A DNA stretch of 64,000 nucleotides from Haliotis asinina (lineage: Eukaryota > Mollusca > Gastropoda > Lepetellida > Haliotidae): positions 54,820,753-54,884,752 of the forward strand of contig NC_090290.1 of NCBI RefSeq assembly GCF_037392515.1, given 5' to 3'. A program made the translations under genes and the position numbers. This document shows, piece by piece, positions 47,601 through 56,600 of the stretch. The stretch's first letter is position 1. Every line of letters starts with the position of its first letter. The notes under the pieces are model-generated. The model had not been told where the DNA came from. It searched no databases and was given only the letters and a program-made list of their open reading frames with translations.

Positions 47601-50600
47601 TTGAGTGTGCCTATGGGTGTGGAATAGGGGCATTATAAATGTGCAGATTAAAATGAAAATGCAGCAGAGAGGGTTCAGGTGATCCTTGCACAGTCTGGCT
47701 GGTAAGGCTCATGATCAGGTCAGGATCCTTGACCTATCTACAGGCAGCCGAGACAGCGAATGGGACTTCTCCCAGGAAGCGCTGCCTAGTCGAACCCGCC
47801 AGGAACTTTCCGGAGACCAAGTAGACCCCCCAACACTGCGGCCTTCTGCATTACCCAGAGCGTCAGAAGGACTGTGCTCCCGCTGGAGATCCGAGGCACT
47901 CTCCTGATCTGCGCCAAGAGATCAAGAGGTAGCCTGACCATAGTGTACTTCGGATGCAAGCGAGACACTTGCATACTTGCTTTTTCTGAATCTTGCCAAT
48001 CACGTTGCTGTCAAAAGGGAAAGAAATATTCAATGATATAAATAAATTCATTGTCTTTACTAAAAAGGACAAAATAAGGTTTAGTAGGAACTCTTCTGAG
48101 GCTGTATATGGGCCAATTGCACAGATGTTTAAAAGCGTCATTGTTCAGGGTCGTACCATGGATGGACCTCGGAGTCATGGCCATAGACATGGCTGAGACG
48201 ATAGCAGAAACAACGAAACATGCCATCATGTCGTCGTTTAGGATATGCCAAGGATGTTAATCCACTAACAAGGTGTTGGACAGTCTCTAGGTGATGCATA
48301 GTGTGCGAAATAGTTTAGTAAGTTATGATCTTTTATTGACCTGGTTAGTGTTTTAACAGTGACATGTATATATATGTATATGGTCTCTTAAACGCATTGA
48401 GTTCCTTACAGTGGAGGGGTGGCAAACAAGCAAATTTTGCCCATATTGAAAACACATGTTCATGTTCTTCGTGACGGTGTCATATGAAGCTATCCAGATT
48501 TATGGTGGACGAACCGACCTGATGTGGCTCGTCTCAGCGCCCACTTCGTGTAAACAACGTATTAACGTAGGCGTGCCACATTGTTATGGCGAGCAGTGAT
48601 GCTTTCACATTTTATATGGTAGATATTTGAAAGGCACTCTTTATGCATCAGTGATCAATATGACATCGACATAATTCCCCGTTTTGACTTGTGGCATAGG
48701 TTCCCGGATTTCTCAGGTGAACAGCTGACTGACTTTTGCGTGTGGTTATGGCAGGTGCCAACGGTGCGACAGGATATGCTCACCCGGTATCATCATTATT
48801 TGATAGTGATTTATAAACACATGCTCTGTCATCGTATCTAGTATCAGTCACTGGAATGTCTGGTCCAGATTCGATTAATTGCAAACGTCACTTTACAGCT
48901 GTAATGTTGCAGAACGCAACTTCAAACAGACACGTACTCATGATACAATTCGGCTTCTAGCAGAGAATTCTTGTGAATACGGAAAAGGTTGTGCTGTTAC
49001 TACAGTGGATGCTCCCGACAGGCCGAGAATGATAATTAGGATTACTCTAGCATTCGAACCCATGATCATATGGATTAAGTGAGTGAGTTGGGTTTTACGC
49101 CGCCTTCTGCAATATTAGAGCAAATATCACCGGAGGACACCGGAAATGGGCTTCGCACATCGAGCCAATTTGTGGAATCGAACCCTGGTCTTCTCTGTGA
49201 CGAGCGAACGCCTTAACCACTACCCTACGCCACCACCCCAGTATAGACTGACGCATAAAGACATGTAGATTTCGAAAAGCCAAAGAAAAGGCAATCCTTG
49301 TACATTATCAATGTGTTGTGTCTTTAGCAGTGTCCATTGGTGCTGAATCGGGTGGGTACACCGTCCAGCTTACTGCAACGAACTCTACGCCGACAGAGGG
49401 CAGCACTGTCGTTGGCCTTAACTGCACCTACACGGGTAATGTATCGTCGGTGACGATCGACAGGAAGAGGAAGAGTGATGTATCGTGGAAGACTCTCGCA
49501 CGGTTCAGCGACAATACAGCCGAATATGAAAAACGTGGTCTCTACCTCAAAGATAGGACTGACCTGTCAATGGAAAATGGATCAGTCAGCTTATACTTCC
49601 ACAGCATACAATGCAAAGACACTGCACGATATAAATGCCAGATCATGCCTACTACTTATGAAAGGCTTGCTGTCTACGACGCATTGTCAATAGATGTCAT
49701 GGGTAAGTAGCACCTTGTGAGTGAAAGTAACAGTGAGTGAGTTTTACATCACAAAAAGAAATATTATATCATGGCGGGACACCAGAAATGGCCTCACACA
49801 ATGTACCATTCGATGGAACCAGGCATGCGAACGCTGTAAGCACTTTACCCATCTGTGAACCATGAATGGTTATACTTCTCTGTTAGGTGACTAACTCTTT
49901 AAAATATTCGGTGAGTGAGTGAGTATGGTTTTACGCCGCTTTTAACAATATTCCAGCGATATCACGGCGGGGGACACCAGAAAATGGGCCTCACACATTG
50001 TACCCATGTGGGGAATCGAACCAGGGTCGTCCGCGTGATGAGCGAACGCTTTAACCACTAGGCTACCCCACTGCCCCGAGATATTCAGTGACACATATTC
50101 CAGCTGGTTACCATCAAATACCACAGGTTGGATACAATCTGATATTTGGTGTTACTGTTCATGTGAGGTGAACTAATAGGTTTAGCTAGTTCAGCATTAC
50201 AACTGCATTGTGCAAGTAGGTCAGTGTGACTCGGAGTTTGTATGTTTTTGTACAAATTAAGGTAACATATGGTCTTAATGTACAGTCAAAGTTTTTGCAT
50301 TTCAAACTCTGTTATCACTGTGCATGTATGGGTATGCCTGTTTTCTTTCAGTAGTCTGGAATGATGTGATGCAAGTTTTATAATGCTAGCATAACTGTGA
50401 TACAATCAGTTTAAGATAGACACCCCTATCAAAAGCGTTATACTCTCTGTGAGCTGACCAATACACAAACATACTTGTTTTGTTGCTTTAATGCACAGCA
50501 CAAGGCAGGGAAACAAGTTTCATTTCTTATCATCTACTGGTATGATGGTGGAATCAAACCTCTGACCATGTGCCTCCAGGGCAGACGCTCTATCCACTAG

Positions 50601-50771
50601 ACCATACCTGGTCTGTCATACATTACTAAACAATAGTAGCATGGACATCAACTGATGACTATTTGTGTTTGTATTCCAGATATGGAAGGAGAACCGTGTG
50701 GAGCTGAATGGCATACAATCAGCGCTCTTCAACTTAGTGTGGTCCTCTTGGTCAGATCGCTGCTGATGTGA
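41673..50771 (+). CDS. Small secreted/GPI-anchored single V-type Ig protein
   Basis: Three exons with consistent phases (41673-41715, 49328-49702, 50680-50771) give 169 aa. Exon 1 is a signal peptide (MVREIFWIVLLSCT, cleavage near residue 15). Exon 2 is one Ig V-type domain: C47, W68 and C118 form the usual core, and DTARYKC (112-118) is the canonical DxAxYxC motif. Four N-glycosylation sequons are at 33, 46, 52 and 98; C110 and C146 are extra cysteines. Exon 3 encodes a short spacer (EPCGAEW) and a hydrophobic end (residues 153-169) that stops without a cytoplasmic tail, suggesting a GPI signal with omega near 143-148; one Arg (165) sits inside it. Likely an outer-surface recognition or adhesion protein. 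Exon 1-2 linkage is inferred from phase and signal peptide across 7.6 kb. No named family is recognised. Confidence 0.72.
42180..43085. other. Part of Ig-gene intron 1
   Basis: Unique sequence apart from a SINE B head fragment at 42721-42805. No exon is recognised. Confidence 0.45.
42721..42805 (+). repeat. SINE family B head fragment
   Basis: GGTAGCGTAGCGGTTAAAGC and CCGGGTTCGGGTTCCCGCAT resemble tRNA A- and B-box regions in plus orientation. The body is short and diverged. Confidence 0.6.
43090..43275 (+). repeat. ~52-bp tandem repeat from a SINE A head, 3+ copies
   Basis: GATCCGGGTTAGAATTGGTC and TTCAGTAGCCAATGCCTGTC repeat with a 52-bp period, and a fourth partial unit follows. The same motif starts the complete SINE A copy at 44241 and a fragment at 53005, so the array arose by local duplication of the SINE start. 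Confidence 0.75.
44241..44462 (+). repeat. SINE family A copy, head first
   Basis: It runs from GATCTGGGTTACAATTGGTC, TCAGCAACCCATG and AGACGACAGACGGGATC to GGAATGTCTGTACTAGACTC, ACAGCTGCCATA and GTGCGGCGTAAAACTACACC. This copy shows the true order of the family: a head with GGGTTACAATTGG and an end at the GCGGCGTAAAACT side. Confidence 0.75.
44930..44975. promoter_or_regulatory. CRE cluster 1
   Basis: Perfect CRE octamers TGACGTCA at 44933-44940 and 44966-44973, with a half-type TGACGTAA between them at 44950-44957. They may bind CREB/ATF proteins; function is untested. They lie in Ig-gene intron 1. Confidence 0.45.
45205..45685 (+). mobile_element. Dispersed non-autonomous element, copy 1
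   Basis: GTTCCACAGGAGATATC, TAGATTTTGTACAATGCCC, ATCGCTGCACTGCAA, AATGAAGAATGATTT, ATAGAGAATCTCACCC and GTGTCTACTGATATCA are all found, inverted, at 63241-63640. This copy also has ~60-bp inverted arms (45440-45500 / 45618-45680, core CAACATGC, TGCTTGTGACA, ATGCTCAGGGTT / GCGCATGGTTGTCACAAGCA). Two perfect CRE octamers lie at 45312-45319 and 45329-45336. Confidence 0.7.
45808..45962 (-). repeat. SINE family B copy
   Basis: GTGAGTTTAGTTTTACGCCG, CATTTAGCAATATTCAAGCA, CACGGCTGGGGACACCAGAA, TACTCATGTGGGTACCGGGT and ACCACTAGGCTACCTCG. It lies in Ig-gene intron 1. Confidence 0.8.
45963..47200. other. Part of Ig-gene intron 1, nothing recognised
   Basis: Several 80-100-codon frames occur but none has recognisable motifs or coding-like composition. 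No repeat family is identified. Confidence 0.4.
47330..47662 (+). mobile_element. 3' end of a non-LTR retrotransposon (LINE)
   Basis: The plus strand encodes a reverse-transcriptase C-terminal pattern: GGTACCG-type context then RSFSYSAP-like residues, and in the next frame DIKTSDSADIFKSRFKPQL with a stop at about 47551. This matches the usual LINE end (SYSAPxLWNSLP..SxxxFKxxLK). After it, AGCGCTTTGAGTGTGCCTAT, GTGGAATAGG and CATTATAAATG resemble the standard 3' UTR of such elements. It is a truncated copy with a shift and a small deletion around the NSLP block. Confidence 0.6.
47690..48840. other. Part of Ig-gene intron 1, nothing recognised
   Basis: No exon, repeat or element recognised. 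Short frames near 47690-48200 lack family motifs. Confidence 0.4.
48846..48925 (+). repeat. SINE family A fragment
   Basis: CACTGGAATGTCTGGTCCAG, ATTCGATTAATTGCAAACG and TACAGCTGTAATGTTGC match the second half of the family in head-first orientation. Confidence 0.65.
49078..49245 (-). repeat. SINE family B copy, near full length
   Basis: AGTGAGTGAGTTGGGTTTTA, CGCCGCCTTCTGCAATATTA, ACCGGAAATGGGCTTCGCAC, GTGGAATCGAACCCTGGTC and CGCCTTAACCACTACCCTAC. On minus the head reads as a tRNA-like A box and the B box GGTTCGATTCC. It ends about 80 bp before the Ig exon. Confidence 0.85.
49728..49852 (-). repeat. SINE family B copy, diverged
   Basis: AGTGAGTGAGTTTTACATCA, CATGGCGGGACACCAGAAAT, GGCCTCACACAATGTACC and GCGAACGCTGTAAGCACTTT. 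It starts about 25 bp after the Ig exon's donor. Confidence 0.7.
49912..50078 (-). repeat. SINE family B copy, best-preserved
   Basis: GTGAGTGAGTATGGTTTTAC, AACAATATTCCAGCGATATC, GGGCCTCACACATTGTACCC, TGGGGAATCGAACCAGGGTC and CTTTAACCACTAGGCTACCC. On minus, GGGTAGCCTAGTGGTTAAAG (A box) and CCTGGTTCGATTCCCC (B box) are clear, so the family is tRNA-derived and pol III transcribed. Confidence 0.9.
50520..50612 (-). repeat. tRNA-like SINE fragment
   Basis: GGTGGAATCAAACCTCTGAC and AGACGCTCTATCCACTAGAC are the antisense of a B box and an A box. It lies just before the last Ig-gene exon. Confidence 0.55.
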
Positions 50772-51725
50772 CTGTCCTTTCATTGCACACATTTCCATCA
50801 TCAACATCAACATCAACACCACCAACATCATCATCATCATCATCAACGTGGTCATTAAATAGTGTGATAGTTGCTCAGTGTCTGTCTTTGTGTACCGTTG
50901 AACACACTGCAGCTGTGGATCACAGCTGCACAGCTGCACAGCTACAAGAACAGGGGTGGAAATAACCCATTGCCTGTTGTCACAGTCCCGTGTTTTTTGT
51001 CTGTTGGGCAAGCAGATTTGTGTATCACAATGTACTGGTGTCCAGTTGACTTTCCAATCTTAATTATATTGTTCATTGAAATAATGAACAAGAAAATAGT
51101 ATAGTATAGTCAGTACAGTGGAAAAATTATCAGGGTAAGTGATGGTATATGTGCCACTGCACTGGAATACAGAAGATATGTTAAAGTTGCTTCCACCCCT
51201 GAAGAGGACTACTCTAGGTCAGCCATGGTGGAGTCAGAAGTTGAAACAAAGCGAGTGAGTGAGTAAAAAAAGGGTTCCCCCTTGACATTTGCATTTGTGG
51301 GTCTGATTCACACTGTGGGGAATTGAAGCCGGGCCCTATACATGATGAGTGAGTGCTTTAACCTGTAGGCTTTGCAACAGCACCTTGAAACAAAGAACAC
51401 CAGTTGATGCAATTTGCTAAAGTGATCCACTCCATTCGCTAACCTTCAACACAAATACTGAAACTGATGACAAAATGAATCATTTGAACAAGCCATACTA
51501 TTTCTTTCTTCTTTACAGCTACCTCCAGACATGCAGATTTCTGTTTAACAACACCACTGAACAACAATACCTTTGAACACCAATACCATTGAACAATACC
51601 ATACACCTACATTTTAATAGAAAACGGATCCACCATTTTTCAGGTCATCATAACAAATAGGAGCCTATGTTGTACATTTTCAACAGCAAAGTGGTGCTAC
51701 AATATTTATACTGATAATAAATAAA
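50772..51725 (+). other. Possible 3' UTR of the Ig gene
   Basis: The stop at 50771 is followed by CATCAA/CATCAT simple repeats (50795-50850). The first good plus-strand poly(A) signal is AATAAATAAA at 51716-51725. A good-looking acceptor (CTTCTTTACAG at about 51524) could mark an alternative or non-coding exon. Confidence 0.35.
51251..51380 (-). repeat. SINE family B fragment
   Basis: A GCGAGTGAGTGAGT tail, CACACTGTGGGGAATTGAAG, CATGATGAGTGAGTGCTTTA and ACCTGTAGGCTT define it. The middle is shortened. Confidence 0.65.
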
Positions 51726-51829
51726 TGAGGGAAGACACAAAAGTACAAGTGTTCCTCTATTTATTTCCAGAATTTCACTCACAGTGTAATACATACTTTG
51801 TAAAGAAACCTGGATATAAATATAAGAAC

Positions 51830-52040
51830 AATAATAATAATAATAATATGTGCATTTACACTGCACCAAACTCCATTCACAAAGTCATAGCGCTAACAGT
51901 CAAAGCAGGCGTATTACTACCCCCGGATAACCCAAGCTGCCTGTTGGGCACTGGAGGGTTATAGTACTCATTTTCTGCTGGGTCAACTGAGGCAATTTTC
52001 AACAAACTCATTTGCCTGAGGTGAGACCACATGTCATGTG
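51830..52040. repeat. Dispersed repeat, copy 2
   Basis: AATAATAATAATAATATGTG, ATAACCCAAGCTGCCTGTTG, GGGCACTGGAGGGTTATAG and GAGGTGAGACCACATGTCAT match the copy at 23535-23770. Confidence 0.5.
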
Positions 52041-52450
52041 CTTCGTTGTGGAACAGGACTGAAGTCCTAGAAACTCTGATTTGTGACCTGAGCGTGTACT
52101 TTCATGTGTTCCCTTATTTGTTTCCATGAGGATATTTCTCAGTTTTGTGAAGACCAAGATCAGAACACTACACAAGTCACAACAGCAGGGCGGTGCCATG
52201 ATATATCTCTATGTAATAACGAACACCCTGGTCATAATGCTACAAATACATCTCAATTCTTCTGGCAGATCAAATTAGGGTTTGTTGCGGCTCATGAAAT
52301 GCTATACAGAACATGGTACTTGGAATGTAGGATGCACTGTGTACCTCTCTTCGTTGAATTACCATTCAACAAGCAAAAGACATCATGCAGAGATGCTAAC
52401 CCTGAATCTAATGAAAGTGGAGTTATGACTACCTGAAAGCCAGGCCGAAG

Positions 52451-52634
52451 CACTGAAGGTGCAAGGTGGCGGTAAGTACGGTGAGTATGTGGTTGGCACT
52501 GAAGGTGCAAGGTGGCGGTAAGTACGGTGAGTATGTGGTTGGCACTGAAGGTGCAAGGTGGCTGTAAGTACGGTGAGTATGTGGTTGGCACTGAAGGTGC
52601 AAGGTGGTGGTAAGTACGGTGAGTATGTGGTTGG
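52451..52634. repeat. 46-bp tandem repeat, four copies
   Basis: Each unit contains CACTGAAGGTGCAAGGTGG, GGTAAGTACGGTGAGTATG and TGGTTGG. The first three units are nearly identical and the last diverges at its end. Each unit carries two donor-like motifs (GTAAGT, GTGAGT) on plus. Confidence 0.9.
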
Positions 52635-53691
52635 TACTGCTATTTTGTGTCATTTACATATGGGTTATGACATGAATTTGAAAAATGTTTTTGAAACACT
52701 GTCGTCAATAACATACATAACATTCAATATACACAATCGATGCTCAAAAGATCACACGCTAAGTTTCCTAATGCTTTTACTGGTGTTGACTGAAACAAAT
52801 CAATGCTGACTTACAAAATTGCATACTGTAAAAAAATAGTTCAGAATTTTTTCTAAACAAATAAGAGGTTTTCTTGAAGAGAAATCAGGCAGCAAATTTT
52901 ATATTTGAAAATCAGAGTGGTTGGCATGTCTGTACAACCCCTTTCCATGAATATCCAACAAAGAATTGGTGTTTATGCATATCTTCAATACCCTCTTCCT
53001 ACACAGAATGAACATCTGGGTTAGATTTGATCTTCAGCAACCCATAACTTTTGCAAGGGGTTACGTGACCTGGTCATAGATGTCACTGTGTAGAATGATG
53101 CTTAGCATCTCAGCCATGGGACTGTGGCTTTATTCGTAAGTAATATCCAGCTTTTGTATATCAAATATTGCTGAGTAGGAAGTTACACAACAAAAAACAA
53201 AATAACAACACAATCCTTTTTATGTTGTGTTGTCTTTTAATGGTTTTAACATATAACTGCTGATAATGCTTAACATTTTATACAGAACTTCATCTTAACA
53301 TCAGCATCGTTATACAAATTGGTGTCAAACACACCAATAATAGAATCAGGTGGGCCAAAAACATTTAAAAGTCATGCGAAGTATCATTCTCTTCCTACAG
53401 AGGTTACATGTACTATCTTCCTATGAACCTCTGTTCTAATACAGTTATACATCTGGCAGATCCAGAAGGGGGTTCAAGGGGTTTAAAATCACCAATCAAC
53501 AGTTCAGCTTATGAAACAAAAGCCAACAAGATAATCAAGATAATCAAGTGCAACAATAAAGTATGCACATAAAAAAACACATATGGGCCACATACAAGCA
53601 CACACAGAGGAAAGATTCACTTTGGTTGTATTTTATTATAATGACTGCTTCCACCACATTTCTGACAAATGGAATAAACTGGCATTGAACT
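52635..53691. other. Between the Ig gene and the TPR gene
   Basis: A SINE A head fragment (TCTGGGTTAGATTTGATCTT, CAGCAACCCAT) lies at 53005-53110. The last few hundred bases before 53692 are likely 3' UTR of the minus-strand TPR gene; a minus AATAAA lies at about 53139-53144. Nothing else is recognised. Confidence 0.4.
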
Positions 53692-56600
53692 CTAGTGTTC
53701 CATAGCTTCGTCGTCAGTGCTGTCTGGTTCAATGTCCTTGTCACCATTTTGGGCATCATCCTCATCGTCATCACCACCTTCACCTATACAAGGAAAAATA
53801 TGGATTCAAGGTCTGGTGATGTGTTCATAGATTTATACCTCACAGGTCTTGGTGCCAGATTCATTCCTCACATTTGGTGTCATTGTTGAATTCTGTTTCA
53901 ACCCTAGTAGTACTGACACGTACACTGGACCAATCAAGCATTATTGACACAAAACCATTTGGGTACCCACTCGATTTGCAAACTTTGATCTCAACTAGAA
54001 AAATGACCAACAGAACCTAACTCCAGAACTAAGCTTGGCCCTGATATGGTGACTTGAAAGTCAACTCTACAAAACCAGCTACAGATACTTTCCAGATCTC
54101 CATGTTGAACAGTATAGTGTCGAGTAAAAGCTCTGATTTTGATGCAACTGGTGAAAAACACACCGACACTTCCCTCAAATTGCCATGTTAAGATCAATTA
54201 CATGAATGATAATTTCAATTACAGATCTATGTCAAAATCAAAGTCTAGAGAATCTATAAACTTCCCATGAACCTCAACTCCCATATTGTCCAATCACGTT
54301 ACAAGACTGACATCACCTTGCTAAGCAGCATTTTCCCCCTCGGCACCTTGTCCCATACATTTGGCACCCTACCTGTCTCTTAATACAAATTTCAACACTT
54401 GGTGGTTACAGGTTCTGTTTTATGATGAAATTAAGTGAAATAAGTCTGCTGTTTGAACCTTTGAGAATCATGTGCATGAATAATGTGACATAACACTTGG
54501 ATATCTGTCACTAATAACATAAAATGTTTATAAAATAGTTGACTTAACTGTGCTAGAGTCATGATTGATTGAAGGAACATTTCTCAATCTGTCTTAAACA
54601 GATGTGACTAAAACTGACAATAAGATCCAGTTTCAAGACAAGAAAAACACTTTACCAAGTTAGGCAACTGTCAGGTGGAAGAAAGCTGAGCCATCATTTT
54701 GGCAATATATTGTAGCTCACCTGGTCCAATCTCTTCCAGTAAATCTGTGATATGCTTCAACAGATCAGCGTCCTCATACTTCACCTTAACATACACCTGT
54801 AACCATGGTAACAATGGTGTGAGTGGGTGAATGATGAGTTACAGCAACAACAAGACCATCACACAGCAGCAGTAGTCTAGATTTATTTGTGTCAGGCTAC
54901 GTGAAATAAATCAAAAGCCAAACCTCTTTAAAACATTTATTCTCAAACAACACCAGTGAGTGAGTGAGTGAGTTTAGTTTTACACATCTTCAACATTATT
55001 TCAGCAATATCGCATCTGGGGAACCCACAAAATGGGCTCACAGATCCAACCCACGTCGGGAATCGAACATAAGTGTTTGGTGTGATGATCAAATGCTTTA
55101 ACCACTAGGCTACCCCACCACCTGTCAATAGTATTAGAGTGATATACACTGTGTTCCCCAGAATTGTGAAAGGATCTGTGAGCTACCTAGTTCTTATTAA
55201 GACTTATCCAGCCATGTAGGGCATGCTCGCTCACCTTGTTGGCCTTGTGGAGATAGTACCTAGCATTCTCCCTGAAGTCCTGTCCCTGCAGGTAGTTGGC
55301 CCACCCCAGCATGTACCACACTGGGGGCACCTCGTCATCCTCGTCCAGTAGCGACTCCAATAGTTCACAGGCCAGCTATGAGGCAATTGTGGGAGAGTAA
55401 GAGAGAGAGAGAGAGTGAGAGAGTTTAGCTTTACACCGTTCAGCACAGTTCAGCAATACTAGAGCTATATGGCTGGACCAGAAAATCCAGTGATCAACAG
55501 CATGAGCATTGATCTGTGCATACAAGGTGCATGAAAATGTAAAAATAACCAAATCCATGCTTTGTTTTCTCAAATACATGTCAGTCAACAACAAGCCTGT
55601 GATAACCTGAATGCGGATTGAGTGAGTGAGTGTGGTTTTATGCAGTTTTTAGCAAAATTCCAGCAAAATCAAAGTAGGGTCACCAGAAATGGTCTTAACA
55701 CAGTGTACCCATGGTTGAAATCTAACCCTGATCATCAGTGTGATGAGTGGACATTAAACCATTGGGCTACATACTGCCCAGACCTGATTGTGGAGTTTTC
55801 AAGTCACTACAAATATTTGTGATACAATCTCCATCACTCTGAACTAATACGCACAATACTGAATAGTGTATCATTATCAAACTCAAAAGCAAAACATCGG
55901 ACAGCACGTGGTTACCCTGTTTTTAACTGTTGTATCACAAACAAGATCCTTCGCAAACTCATTCTACATATTTCACTTGAGAAACTTAACCTATCCTGTG
56001 TTACGTCAGTAACTACTAAAGCACACTGTTAACAATCTCACTGTCAACCACCCATCCATGACGTCAATGGTAACAGCACTAGCATGGGTACTCGTTAGGA
56101 GGATATATTATTCCTTGGATGATTAGCTGAGTGTTTTGTACATGCCAGGTATATGACACTGGTCATGTCAGATCTTAATACTAGTGTTTTATATCTCCAC
56201 CAGAAATTAACACCCTGGGCCTCCTTTCACAAAGCACTAAGGTTAACCTTGTAAAGGTTGTTTCTTGAAAGGAGTCCCTTGACAACAGTTCTTCTAAATT
56301 CACACTAGCTTAAAAATATGTGTCCTTTCAAGCAAGTAAAATCCTGTGATAATTTAGACATTAGCCATTGTGGCCCATTGTGATTTTGATAGTGACATCA
56401 CTTCCATTGTGACAGTGACATCACTTCCACTGTGACATCACTTCCATTGTGACAGTGACATCACTTCCATTGTGACATCACTTCCATTGTCACAGTGACA
56501 TCACTTCCACTGTGACATCACTTCCAAAGCTAAGGCAGCAACCATGACCATGTAATTTAAAAAACACAACTGATGTATAAAATCCTGTATGAAGAGTTTG

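Noticed and set aside
49912-50078. Functional tRNA gene on minus
   Set aside because: A- and B-box motifs are present but the sequence does not complete a tRNA fold and recurs as a SINE many times in the window.
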